Under the pieces are notes generated by a model, which had not been told where the DNA came from, made no database searches, and was given only the letters and a program-made list of their open reading frames with translations. Position numbers and translations under genes: made by a program. Of a stretch of 27,579 nt of DNA, positions 1 to 7,315 are shown piece after piece (position 1 is the stretch's first letter; each line of letters opens with the position of its first letter). The stretch is from Spartobacteria bacterium UBA5019 (GTDB taxonomy: Bacteria; Verrucomicrobiota; Verrucomicrobiia; Chthoniobacterales; Terrimicrobiaceae), in contig DGXZ01000016.1 in NCBI GenBank assembly GCA_002396485.1, positions 1-27,579 of the forward strand, in the 5' to 3' direction.

Positions 1-976
1 CTTGTTCCGGGCTCGCGATGCCAAAGAGTACCGCGAAGGCGTTGCCCAACCCTTCTTGCTGATCGCTGCCCCCGAAAGGATCCACCAGATATCGGTAGAT
101 GCCCGCATCCTCCCGCCAGAAATGCTTATTGATAGCAGCTTTCAAGCGTTCCGCTTTCTCATGCAAGGTCACATCCTCCGGCAACCCGAGTTCCCGCTGC
201 ATCCTGCCCGCAAGCACGTAGCCTTCGTAGATGCTACACTGGGTCGAGAGCGCATGCATCGGCAGGCCGAGCCCAACCGAGACCATCTTGTCAGGATTGT
301 GTTCTGGCCACTTGTGGATATGTCCAACGCCCGGCATCGATTTCGTCCAAACGTCCGGGTAGTTGCTCATGCCATCGCCACCAACAGTCGGCCCGCGAAA
401 AAGGTTCTTCTCGGCGTCGAATTCGTAACGCTCCAAGTGATCGAGTGTGGAAAGTGTGGCCGAGAGCGCGACTTTGAGGAATGGGCGGTTTCCCGTGATC
501 AGATAATGCGACCACGCGCCGATGGTCCAGGTGAGTCCCCACGATTGCGTTCCTTCACAACCGCACAGAAGCCTGCCGTCCTTATCAAGTTTCAGCGTGG
601 CGAGCAAAGCACCTGTCATTGCCTCGGGTTGCAGGAAGCCCGCTCCGTCCCAAGCATGCATTCCAGTGTCGGTCTGAAACACAAAATAATCCAAGCCCGC
701 GCCGAGTATCGGTAGCCTCGGAGGAATCACGTCGCTCGTGCCGGCGATCTTGACCGCCTCTGCTGAAATTTTCGCCCAATTGTTTTTGGAAATAGGCGCA
801 GCCTGAAACGGCAGCACGTTGCTAGCAATGTCGCCCACAGCGATGCGGAACGCCCGCCCGATGTTCGGATCGCCGGCAGTGACGTAGGGGTGCAGTTTCT
901 CTGGGCACTCGTCTGCGTGAAGCGCGGCTAGCGGCGCGAGCAGGAGGGCGGTGAGGAGTGTAAGGATGGGTTTCAT
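1..976 (-). CDS. Secreted six-hairpin glycosidase-like protein, partial (3' end cut by window edge)
   Basis: The minus strand is open from an ATG at 976 to the window edge (325 codons, no stop). The protein begins with a typical signal peptide (MKPILTLLTALLLAPLAALHA, cleavage expected just after), so it is exported. Mature segments recall the (alpha/alpha)6-barrel six-hairpin glycosidase superfamily: WDGAGFLQPEAM, LFRGPTVGGDGMSNYPDVW at about residues 195-213, then KHFWREDAGIYRY and a QEGLGNAFAVLFG helix near the cut end. These enzymes act on plant or microbial oligosaccharides; the substrate cannot be told from sequence. The ATG at 976 is chosen because the signal peptide starts there, although the frame stays open upstream to an ATG at 1249. 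A promoter and palindrome lie at 1265-1292. A long plus-strand frame over 2-715 is its antisense shadow. The exact GH family is uncertain. Confidence 0.8.
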   Translation of the reverse strand, partial: MKPILTLLTALLLAPLAALHADECPEKLHPYVTAGDPNIGRAFRIAVGDIASNVLPFQAAPISKNNWAKISAEAVKIAGTSDVIPPRLPILGAGLDYFVFQTDTGMHAWDGAGFLQPEAMTGALLATLKLDKDGRLLCGCEGTQSWGLTWTIGAWSHYLITGNRPFLKVALSATLSTLDHLERYEFDAEKNLFRGPTVGGDGMSNYPDVWTKSMPGVGHIHKWPEHNPDKMVSVGLGLPMHALSTQCSIYEGYVLAGRMQRELGLPEDVTLHEKAERLKAAINKHFWREDAGIYRYLVDPFGGSDQQEGLGNAFAVLFGIASPEQ

Positions 977-1249
977 GGTGATGTTCGGGTGGGGCAGCGC
1001 TTGAGGTAACTCCGCCGCGATGGGCTGCCTGGTGCTGCCGGGGCCTTGCCATTCGACTTCGAGGCCGTAGCCTTTGTGCAACTGGGTGTATTCGAGGTGC
1101 AGCTTGTGCAGGGGTTTCGAAAAGCAGGCGGTGTGCTTGGTGTTTGATCGTGCTTCGAAGGCCCGGATCACAGCCATCCGGTGAAAGGCTGTCAGCAGAA
1201 AGGAGGCCTCCAGGGAGGCGGGGGACGGCTCGGCTAATGGGGGAATCAT
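977..1249 (-). other. In-frame leader encoding a PA14-like C-terminal stub
   Basis: Directly upstream of, and in frame with, the glycosidase start there are 91 sense codons from an ATG at 1249. Residues of this leader around 1117-1007 read LHLEYTQLHKGYGLEVEW followed by QGPG and a QPIAAEL-type end. That resembles the last strands of a PA14 carbohydrate-binding domain (Y-x-Q, GLxLxWxGPG, IPAxxL). The rest of a PA14 domain (about 140 residues) is absent. The glycosidase signal peptide follows, so a continuous fusion would bury a signal peptide inside the protein. The likeliest reading is a relic of a decayed or deleted PA14 gene now serving as a 5' leader. An alternative is a real N-terminal extension. 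Confidence 0.5.
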
Positions 1250-1264
1250 AAACAACAAAAAATA

Positions 1265-1292
1265 CAGTTATCACAGATAACGAAAATGTCAA
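1265..1292 (-). promoter_or_regulatory. Sigma70-like promoter for the glycosidase gene
   Basis: On the minus strand a perfect TTGACA (1292-1287) is followed after 16 bases by TAACTG (1270-1265). Transcription would start near 1258 and give a leader of roughly 280 nt before the ATG at 976, or about 10 nt before the upstream ATG at 1249. The -10 box is imperfect. Confidence 0.5.
1267..1281. promoter_or_regulatory. Perfect palindrome overlapping the promoter, candidate operator
   Basis: GTTATC-ACA-GATAAC is a perfect inverted repeat with 6-base arms. It fills the spacer and touches the -10 box of the proposed promoter, the classical position for a repressor site. No regulator is encoded next to it in the window. 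Confidence 0.45.
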
Positions 1293-1484
1293 CCCCTATT
1301 CGCGAAGAAAACTTTGAGCGGCTTGCTGGATTTTCATCGCCTATGCCCATGCCAAAAGTGAATGAAAGCGTTTAGCTGTTTTTGACTCGCTTCAAATCCA
1401 GGTAAGATGATGGCTTTTCAGATGAAATCGCCTTGGCGGCTGCCAGCACCCTGAATGGAGAAGGCACTCCGCATGCCGAAAAAT

Positions 1485-1525
1485 TTTTAAAAAACAAAAT
1501 GGGAGAAGCCTTCCGACTTCTCCCA
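1485..1525 (-). terminator. Rho-independent terminator of the H1-like gene
   Basis: TGGGAGAAG (1500-1508) and CTTCTCCCA (1517-1525) form a perfect 9-bp stem with an 8-base loop. On the minus strand the stem is followed by a T-rich tract (1499-1485), about 35 bases after the stop codon of the gene at 1561-1779. A second short hairpin, CCTGTC-CTGA-GACAGG (1541-1556), lies between the stop and this terminator. Confidence 0.8.
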
Positions 1526-1560
1526 TCTTGGTTGTTAAGACCTGTCCTGAGACAGGAATG

Positions 1561-1779
1561 TTATTTTTTCTTGGCCACTGCTTTTTTGGCAGCGGGCTTT
1601 TTAGCTGGAGCCTTTGCGGCTGGTGCTTTTTTAGCAGGCGCTTTCGTGGCAACGGGCTTTTTGGCTACCGCTTTTTTGGCGGCAGGCTTGGCGGCGGCGG
1701 CTTTTTTAGCGACTGGCTTCTTAGCAACTGGCTTTTTAGCAGCGGGTTTTTTAGCGGCAGGTTTCTTTGCTACTGGCAT
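1561..1779 (-). CDS. Histone H1-like AKK-repeat DNA-binding protein (72 aa)
   Basis: The whole protein after MPVAKK is built from degenerate repeats of the AAKKPAAKKPVAKK type. Nearly all residues are Lys, Ala, Pro or Val, and there are no acidic or aromatic residues. This matches the disordered, strongly basic H1-like tails (compare chlamydial Hc1/Hc2 and similar bacterial proteins) that bind and compact DNA without sequence specificity. Such proteins are nucleoid-associated, so the role here is inferred from composition. A run of G (GGGGGG) about 8 bases before the ATG can serve as ribosome binding site. The gene is monocistronic, with its own promoter (1854-1882) and terminator (1485-1525). 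The DNA is itself a tandem-like array of short repeats, so copy number may vary between strains. Confidence 0.8.
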   Translation of the reverse strand: MPVAKKPAAKKPAAKKPVAKKPVAKKAAAAKPAAKKAVAKKPVATKAPAKKAPAAKAPAKKPAAKKAVAKKK

Positions 1780-1831
1780 TTAATATCCCCCCTTTCTCTC
1801 CGCATATGCGGGAAATTGTTTGTGAACATCA

Positions 1832-1860
1832 TGTGAATAACTCACTCCTGATGTGAATAA
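1832..1860 (-). promoter_or_regulatory. Pair of DnaA-box-like 9-mers
   Basis: TTATTCACA occurs twice on the minus strand (1840-1832 and 1860-1852), in the same orientation and 20 bases apart. It fits the bacterial DnaA-box consensus TTATNCACA exactly. One copy overlaps the -10 box of the H1-like gene and the other lies just downstream of it. The 30-40 bases beyond (1883-1920) are strongly AT-rich. The pair could tie expression of the nucleoid protein to DnaA. Two boxes alone are not an origin. Confidence 0.4.
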
Positions 1861-1882
1861 GTTTCACGAACTTCTACGTCAA
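1854..1882 (-). promoter_or_regulatory. Sigma70-like promoter for the H1-like gene
   Basis: TTGACG (1882-1877) and TATTCA (1859-1854) on the minus strand are separated by 17 bases. The -10 box is shared with one DnaA-box-like 9-mer. The ATG lies about 75 bases downstream. Confidence 0.5.
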
Positions 1883-1912
1883 CACCTTTTTTCAAATAAA
1901 ATCATTTTTTAT

Positions 1913-1937
1913 GAAAATTTCTTCTGCAGGAATTTTC
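1913..1937 (-). terminator. Weak AT-rich hairpin after coaC
   Basis: GAAAATT (1913-1919) and AATTTTC (1931-1937) form a 7-bp stem just after the coaC stop codon, followed on the minus strand by an A/T-rich run. The stem has little GC, so it is only a possible terminator of the yicC-gmk-coaC operon. Confidence 0.3.
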
Positions 1938-1940
1938 CGA

Positions 1941-2486
1941 TCATTGCGCACAGAGGATTTTTCCAGCTTCCTCAAGAATGCCAACTGTCTCCCAGAGGCG
2001 GCCGATTCCCTCATATCCGCACGCCAACAATCCCTCTTCCGGGCCGATAAAACGGGCACCTCGTGATTTCAGACGGGCGACATTTTCCTGAGTCGCAGCA
2101 TGCATCCACATCTTGCCATTCATCGCAGGGGCGATGAGGAGCGGCGCCAGAGTGGCAAGAGCGATGGATGTGAGCGCATCATCCGCGATCCCGCATGCGA
2201 GTTTGGCTATCGTGTTCGCAGAGGCTGGAGCGATCAAAAGAAGATCCGCCGAGTCGGCCAATGCAATGTGGCCGGGATGCCAGGATTCTTTTTCATCGAA
2301 AATTCCTGTTGTGACCGGATTGCGCGACAGTGTCTGGAAAGTGAGCGGGGTGACAAACTCGGTGGCATGTTTTGTCATCACCACATGCACATTCCGCCCG
2401 CTCTGTGTGAGGCGGCTTGCCAGTTCGGCAGCCTTGTAGCAGGCGATGGAGCCGGAGACACCGAGGATGACATTTTTTGTGCTCAT
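1941..2486 (-). CDS. coaC: Phosphopantothenoylcysteine decarboxylase, stand-alone CoaC flavoprotein
   Basis: This is an FMN-dependent enzyme of coenzyme A synthesis; it decarboxylates 4'-phosphopantothenoylcysteine to 4'-phosphopantetheine in the cytosol. The 181-residue length matches only the N-terminal half of bifunctional CoaBC/Dfp. Visible HFCD-family marks are GVSGSIACYKA near the start, the catalytic His in HPGHIALAD (H73), PASANT (87-92), PAMN (120-123) and the substrate-clamp Cys in ACGYEGIGR (C156). The CoaB ligase half is not in the window, so it must be encoded separately. The ATG overlaps the gmk stop codon as ATGA, which implies coupled translation and a place at the end of the yicC-gmk-coaC operon. 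It could be another HFCD decarboxylase, but the operon context supports CoaC. Confidence 0.9.
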   Translation of the reverse strand: MSTKNVILGVSGSIACYKAAELASRLTQSGRNVHVVMTKHATEFVTPLTFQTLSRNPVTTGIFDEKESWHPGHIALADSADLLLIAPASANTIAKLACGIADDALTSIALATLAPLLIAPAMNGKMWMHAATQENVARLKSRGARFIGPEEGLLACGYEGIGRLWETVGILEEAGKILCAQ

Positions 2487-3103
2487 GCGAAATCGAGTTG
2501 AAGCCTGCTGCTCATGTAGCGCTCTGCCCGCATGATGGCGCGGAATTTTTCAATATCCTCCTCCATCGAGCCACTGATGAGGGTGTATCGATAGTCGCGC
2601 CATTTTTGCATTTCACCGGATGCGTTGTGGAGGCGCGTGGCCACCTGCTCCTCGCTCTCGGTGCCGCGCTTGCGAAGCCGCCGCGCCAGCTCGTCAAGGC
2701 CTGGAGGCATGATGAAGACATCTGCAAGCGCGCTTTGGATGAAAGGATCGTCGCACGCGCGGATGCTCGCCGCGCCAAGCGTGTCCACATCGAGCAAGAC
2801 ATCAACCCCAGCCGCGAGGTGCTTCAGCACGGTGGATTTCAGCGTTCCGTAAAAACGGCCGTGAACCTCCGCATGCTCCAAAAAATCTCCCGCTGCGATA
2901 TGTTTCTGGAAATCCTCCTGACTCAGAAAAAAATAATCTTCGCCATGAACCTCTCCAGGCCTTGGCGCGCGGGTGGTGCAGGAAACGGAGTAAACAAAAT
3001 CCTGCTTGTGGCGGAGCGAGCTGATGAGCGTTGTCTTGCCGGCTCCGGACGGGGCGGAGATGACGAAGAGGATGCCTTTGCGGTGGATGGTGAGGCTATT
3101 CAA
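2483..3103 (-). CDS. gmk: Guanylate kinase
   Basis: This kinase phosphorylates GMP (and dGMP) to GDP with ATP. The P-loop reads SAPSGAGKTT at residues 16-25. The GMP-binding segment TTRAPRPGEVHGEDYFF follows, and the lid region carries RLRKRGTESEEQV. From a TTG at 3103 the protein has 206 residues, the normal family size. The frame is open further upstream to 3448, but those residues are the shadow of yicC and lack family features. The TTG overlaps the yicC stop by 8 bases, and the product then begins MNSLTIHRKGILFVIS. The 3' end overlaps coaC by 4 bases. There is no closer ATG, so a TTG start is the best choice although not proven. Confidence 0.92.
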   Translation of the reverse strand: MNSLTIHRKGILFVISAPSGAGKTTLISSLRHKQDFVYSVSCTTRAPRPGEVHGEDYFFLSQEDFQKHIAAGDFLEHAEVHGRFYGTLKSTVLKHLAAGVDVLLDVDTLGAASIRACDDPFIQSALADVFIMPPGLDELARRLRKRGTESEEQVATRLHNASGEMQKWRDYRYTLISGSMEEDIEKFRAIMRAERYMSSRLQLDFA

Positions 3104-3962
3104 TGTTGGCGAGTTGTTCTCGAATGCGGTCGAGTTCCGATTTCGCCTCGATGACGAGACGGGAGATGGTGGTGTGGGCGGACTTGGAACCGAGTGTGTT
3201 GAATTCGCGCCCGAGTTCCTGCGTGAGAAATTCCAACGTCCGGCCGACAGGGCCCTTGGCGTCGAGTTTTTCCCGGAATTGGGCGATATGGCTCGCGGCG
3301 CGCTCGAGTTCCTCCGTGATGTCGCAACGATCCGCGAAGATGGCGACCTCGGCTGCGAGACGGGGATCATCCGCCGTGAGGCTAAATCCCGCACGCTCGA
3401 TGCGTTTGTGCAGCGTTTCGCGATAGGAGGCGGTCGCCTTGCCGGCAAGCGGTGTTGTTTTTTTGATGATGGCGGCCAAGCGGTCCGCGCTTTTGGACAG
3501 GACTTTTTGCAGGGCAGCTCCCTCGCTCGCTCGTGTGGCGACGAGACCCTTCAGCGCCTGATCCAGCGCGGACATGACGACTTCGCTGGCATCGTCAATT
3601 TGCGAATCCGCAGCCTGAATGACGCCGGGTGCGGCGATGACATCCGACAGAGTGATGCCACCCTCAAGTCCGAGTTTTTTCTGCAAACGACGGGCCTGGT
3701 TCACAAAATCCAAGGCACGCTCTTCATCAAAAAAACTTTGGCTCGAGCCTTTGGAGCAAGCCAGCGAGAGATTCACCTGAACCCGCCCGCGGGAGATGCG
3801 TTCGAGAACCCGCTCGCGAACGGCAGGTTCAAGCCGTGAAGCGCTTCGATCTGTGTGCAGAACGACTTCTGCCGTCTTGCGGTTCACTGAATGGCACTCC
3901 ACAACGGCCGCCCAAGTTTTGGTCCGGGCCTCGCCTCGGCCGTGTCCTGTCATGCTTGTCAT
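3096..3962 (-). CDS. yicC: YicC-family endoribonuclease
   Basis: The 288 residues match the YicC family length and both family ends: the N-terminal MTSMTGHGRGEA signature and the C-terminal DUF1732 block, with CDITEELERAASHIAQF, GRTLEFLTQELGREFNT, GSKSAHT and a REQLANIE ending. E. coli YicC is an endoribonuclease linked to small-RNA turnover, so a similar role is expected here. The ATG at 3962 is chosen for the MTSMTG start; a second ATG lies three codons in. The gene is the first of the yicC-gmk-coaC operon, an arrangement common in bacteria. It is divergent from rseP across 95 bases in which no convincing promoter boxes were seen. Confidence 0.92.
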   Translation of the reverse strand: MTSMTGHGRGEARTKTWAAVVECHSVNRKTAEVVLHTDRSASRLEPAVRERVLERISRGRVQVNLSLACSKGSSQSFFDEERALDFVNQARRLQKKLGLEGGITLSDVIAAPGVIQAADSQIDDASEVVMSALDQALKGLVATRASEGAALQKVLSKSADRLAAIIKKTTPLAGKATASYRETLHKRIERAGFSLTADDPRLAAEVAIFADRCDITEELERAASHIAQFREKLDAKGPVGRTLEFLTQELGREFNTLGSKSAHTTISRLVIEAKSELDRIREQLANIE

Positions 3963-4057
3963 GGTGCTTTTTTATCCGCGCCCGCCTGCCGCTGTCGAGG
4001 GCGCTCCGCAGTGCCGGATTGATTTTTTCAGGGATCGGAGGATGGTGGAGGCTTATT

Positions 4058-5434
4058 ATGTTTTTTGACGGCCTGAAATTCCTATTCATCTGTATCGAGG
4101 TTCTACTGATCTTCAACCTGCTCATTGTGGTTCACGAATTGGGTCACTTTTTGGCAGCGCGCTGGCGCGGTCTGGTCGTCGAGAAGTTTGCCATCTGGTT
4201 CGGAAAGCCGATCTGGAGTAAAACGATCGGCGGTGTGGAATACCGGCTCGGCTCGATTCCCGCAGGTGGCTTCGTTGCCATCCCCCAACTTGCGCCCATG
4301 GAGGCCCTCGAGGGGGAATCCGAAAACGGCCGCGACAAGCTGCCGCCGGTCAAACCGCTTGATAAAATCATCGTCGCGGCAGCAGGCCCGCTTTTCAGCT
4401 TCGGCCTTGCTTTTGCTATGGCCTGCATCGTGTGGGTCGTTGGAAAACCCCAGAGCGAATTCGACACCACAGTCGTCGGCTATGTGAAGGATGGCGGCCC
4501 CGCAGCTGTGGCCGGACTGCGCCCCGGGGACCAGATCATTGCGGTGGATGGCAAGCCGGTGAAGCACTTCCTCAGCGGCACGGATAGTGTCAAATGGCGC
4601 ATTGTGCGCAGCGAAGGGGAAACAATTCCATTTACTGTTCTTCGCGAAGGGCAGGAAATCGCGATCGATTCCAAATGGTCGAAACCCGAAACTTCCAGTT
4701 GGCGCAGACCCGCTCTGCGCGAGGTTCAGATCGGACCGCGCATCATGCCCGGAGTGGGCTTTGTCGTGAAAGGCAGCCTCGCCGAGAAATCGGGATTCAA
4801 GGCCGGAGATCTGGTGACCGATATCAACGGCGTTCCTGTATTCAATTTGAGTGAAATGGGGCCCATCATTGACGCGAATCGTGGCAAGGAAGTTGTCTTT
4901 GGAGTGGAGCGCGGTGGAGAGGATTTGAAGCTCAACATGAAACTCCCCGACGCCACACCAGACGCCGCTCCAGTGAACTTCGGCATCGAGTGGGGACGCT
5001 CGGTTTTGGTGCATCCCTCGCCGCTCGAGCAGGTGAAGGATGCCGCCACAAGCATCTTCCGCATGGTTGGCGCGTTGCTCTCGCCGGCATCGGATGTCAA
5101 AGCCGCCCACTTCAGCGGCCCAGTGGGCATCATGCGTCTCTACTACCAGATTTTCGAATCGGAAAACGGATGGCGAATCGCGCTGGCCTTCAGCGTTCTC
5201 ATCAATGTGAACCTCGCCTTGATGAATCTGCTTCCGTTTCCAGTTCTCGATGGTGGACACATCACTCTCGCTATCATCGAAGCCATCCGCAGGAAGCCGA
5301 TCAGTATTCGGGTTCTTGAAGTAGTCCAGACGGCCTGCGCCATGCTTCTCATCGGCTTCATGCTGTATCTCACATTCTACGATGTGGGCGACATCGTGGC
5401 CTCGAAGGCTCCGGTCGCCGAGCAGACGAAGTAA
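4058..5434 (+). CDS. rseP: RseP-type site-2 intramembrane zinc metalloprotease
   Basis: This membrane protease (M50 family) cuts transmembrane segments, classically of anti-sigma factors, and clears signal peptide remnants. The HELGH zinc motif is at residues 26-30 inside the first transmembrane segment. The PAGGFV strand follows, then a second membrane segment (about 103-126). Two PDZ domains have cores near residues 138-170 (GGPAAVAGLRPGDQIIAVDG) and 232-262 (AEKSGFKAGDLVTDINGVPV). The third zinc ligand is in NLLPFPVLDGGH (D398), followed by a last membrane segment. The ATG at 4058 is chosen over the longer open frame because GGAGG sits 6 bases upstream and the first membrane helix begins directly after. 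It has 458 residues, normal for RseP with two PDZ domains. It is two bases from ispG. The anti-sigma substrate is not in the window. Confidence 0.93.
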   Translation: MFFDGLKFLFICIEVLLIFNLLIVVHELGHFLAARWRGLVVEKFAIWFGKPIWSKTIGGVEYRLGSIPAGGFVAIPQLAPMEALEGESENGRDKLPPVKPLDKIIVAAAGPLFSFGLAFAMACIVWVVGKPQSEFDTTVVGYVKDGGPAAVAGLRPGDQIIAVDGKPVKHFLSGTDSVKWRIVRSEGETIPFTVLREGQEIAIDSKWSKPETSSWRRPALREVQIGPRIMPGVGFVVKGSLAEKSGFKAGDLVTDINGVPVFNLSEMGPIIDANRGKEVVFGVERGGEDLKLNMKLPDATPDAAPVNFGIEWGRSVLVHPSPLEQVKDAATSIFRMVGALLSPASDVKAAHFSGPVGIMRLYYQIFESENGWRIALAFSVLINVNLALMNLLPFPVLDGGHITLAIIEAIRRKPISIRVLEVVQTACAMLLIGFMLYLTFYDVGDIVASKAPVAEQTK

Positions 5435-5436
5435 AA

Positions 5437-7194
5437 ATGTCGCTGGTGTTCCGAAGCTATCCAGGTCGGCGTCCCAGCCGGGAAGTTCAAACCGGCCGCA
5501 CAGCCATCGGCGGTGAAAATCCCGTCCGCGTCCAGTCGATGCTGACGAGTGATACGATGGATACCGCCGCTTGTGTGAAGGAGACACTTGGCCTGGCGCA
5601 AGCCGGCTGCGAAATCGTCCGCATCACTGCGCCGACCGTGAAGGATGCCCGCAACCTCGAGGCCATAAGGGATGCACTCCACGAGGCAGGCTGCGATGTC
5701 CCGCTGGTCGCGGATATTCATTTCAAGCCCGAAGCTGCCTTGGAGGCCGCCAAGTGGGTGGATAAGGTTCGCATCAACCCCGGCAATTTCGCCGACTCGA
5801 AAAAATTCAATGTCCGCGAATACACGGACACCGAATACGCGGCCGAAATCTCGCGCATCCGCGAGCGCTTCGCCCCGCTCGTGGCGCTCTGCAAGGATCG
5901 CGGCATCTCGATGCGGATCGGAACGAACCACGGCAGCCTGAGCGACCGCATCATGAACCGCTTCGGCGACACGCCGCTTGGCATGGTCGAAAGCGCGCTC
6001 GAGTTCGCCCGCATCGCCCGCGAGCTCGACTACCACGATTTTGTTTTTTCGATGAAGGCGTCGAATCCCAAGGTCATGATTCAAGCCTACCGCCTGCTTG
6101 TCGCCCGCCTCGACGAACTCGAGTACACGGAAGGCGGCGGCTGGAACTACCCGATCCACCTCGGCGTCACCGAGGCGGGGGATGGCGAAGACGGCCGCAT
6201 CAAGAGCGCCATCGGCATCGGAAGCCTGCTCGCCGACGGCATCGGCGACACGATCCGCGTTTCGCTCACGGAAGATTCCGAACACGAAATTCCCGTGGCG
6301 CAGGCATTGGAAAAAATCGCCGCCGATCGCAAACCCATGCCAGCCCTTCCTGCCTGGCCGTTCGATCCTTTTTCCTACACCCGCCGCGCAAGCTCGGTGT
6401 TGCAAGTCGGGGAATATCAAATCGGCGGCACGGAACTCGTGCGCGTCGCGGTGGCACAGGCGGCCTACGACAAAGTCGCCCACAAAATTGCAGGCCTCGG
6501 CGACTACAAACCCGAGTTGATCGTCGAGAATTGCGGACTTGTTGAAGTCGACCCGCGTGATGCGGCCGCTGTTGCCCGGGTCAACGCATCTACCGAGCCT
6601 CTTTTTGTAACGATCCCGGACTCGTGCGATTTGCCGGTCATCGGTGCTTACAGGCTTCTGGCCTCCCTCATCGAGGCCAGGCATCCGATCCTGCTCAAGG
6701 ACGCCCTCGCACCCGCCGCCTCCACGGATTTCGTCCACACTCTCCTGAATGCCGCCGCCAACATCGGCTCGCTTCTCTGCGATGGCATCGGCGACGCAGT
6801 CCTTGTGCAAGGCGAAGAGGCTCCCGGCCAATCGGTCCGCATCGCCTACAACATCCTCCAAGCCGCAGGCGTCCGCATTTTCAAAACCGACTATGTTGCC
6901 TGCCCAAGCTGCGGCCGTACGCTGTTCAACCTCCAAGAAACCACCGCCCGCATCAAAGCCGCCACCAGCCATCTCAAAGGCGTCAAAATCGCCATCATGG
7001 GCTGCATCGTGAATGGCCCCGGCGAAATGGCGGACGCCGACTTCGGCTATGTCGGCGGTGCACCAGGCAAGGTGAACCTCTATGTCGGCAAGACACCCGT
7101 AAAATTCAACATCCCACAAGCCGAAGCCGTGGACCGCCTCGTTGACCTCATCCGTGAACACGGCCGCTGGGTCGAGCCGGTGGCTGCGCTTTAA
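5437..7194 (+). CDS. ispG: 4-hydroxy-3-methylbut-2-en-1-yl diphosphate synthase, long form (IspG/GcpE)
   Basis: IspG carries out the penultimate step of the MEP isoprenoid pathway, turning 2-C-methyl-D-erythritol 2,4-cyclodiphosphate into HMBPP with a [4Fe-4S] cluster. The N-terminal TIM barrel shows VQSMLTSDT, PLVADIHF and VRINPGN; the C-terminal cluster domain has CPSCGRT (C489, C492), MGCIVNGPGE (C523, E530) and a GKVNLYVGK strand. At 585 residues it is far longer than the roughly 370-residue E. coli type. The extra middle domain between about 270 and 450 marks the long form known from chlamydiae, Bacteroidetes and plastids. The start lies two bases after the rseP stop, so the two genes are very likely co-transcribed, as in other PVC bacteria. 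A 621-codon antisense frame across it is a shadow. Confidence 0.95.
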   Translation: MSLVFRSYPGRRPSREVQTGRTAIGGENPVRVQSMLTSDTMDTAACVKETLGLAQAGCEIVRITAPTVKDARNLEAIRDALHEAGCDVPLVADIHFKPEAALEAAKWVDKVRINPGNFADSKKFNVREYTDTEYAAEISRIRERFAPLVALCKDRGISMRIGTNHGSLSDRIMNRFGDTPLGMVESALEFARIARELDYHDFVFSMKASNPKVMIQAYRLLVARLDELEYTEGGGWNYPIHLGVTEAGDGEDGRIKSAIGIGSLLADGIGDTIRVSLTEDSEHEIPVAQALEKIAADRKPMPALPAWPFDPFSYTRRASSVLQVGEYQIGGTELVRVAVAQAAYDKVAHKIAGLGDYKPELIVENCGLVEVDPRDAAAVARVNASTEPLFVTIPDSCDLPVIGAYRLLASLIEARHPILLKDALAPAASTDFVHTLLNAAANIGSLLCDGIGDAVLVQGEEAPGQSVRIAYNILQAAGVRIFKTDYVACPSCGRTLFNLQETTARIKAATSHLKGVKIAIMGCIVNGPGEMADADFGYVGGAPGKVNLYVGKTPVKFNIPQAEAVDRLVDLIREHGRWVEPVAAL

Positions 7195-7315
7195 TCGAGT
7201 AGAGCCAAGACATCGCATTTCGAACGGCCCAATCCCCCGCATTTTGCGAATACGCCGTTAAAGAGAGGGAAACATGCTGCCCGCCTGTCTCGGAATAAGG
7301 CGAGAGAATATGTGA

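Noticed and set aside
2..715. 237-codon plus-strand frame at the left edge
   Set aside because: It is antisense to an uninterrupted minus-strand glycosidase frame that has a signal peptide and family motifs; its own product has no recognisable features.
1433..1783. 116-codon plus-strand frame rich in Ala, Phe and Leu
   Set aside because: It is the antisense reading of the AKK-repeat gene, which has promoter, ribosome binding site and terminator on the minus strand.
1853..1935. Possible replication origin at the DnaA-box pair
   Set aside because: Only two boxes were found, and no dnaA, dnaN or other origin-linked gene lies in the window; recorded only as a possible DnaA-binding site.
4103..5587. 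494-codon minus-strand frame across rseP
   Set aside because: The plus-strand RseP has HELGH, two PDZ domains and LDGG; the antisense product shows no motif.
5377..7242. 621-codon minus-strand frame across ispG
   Set aside because: This is a GC-driven antisense shadow; IspG on the plus strand is complete with all cluster ligands.
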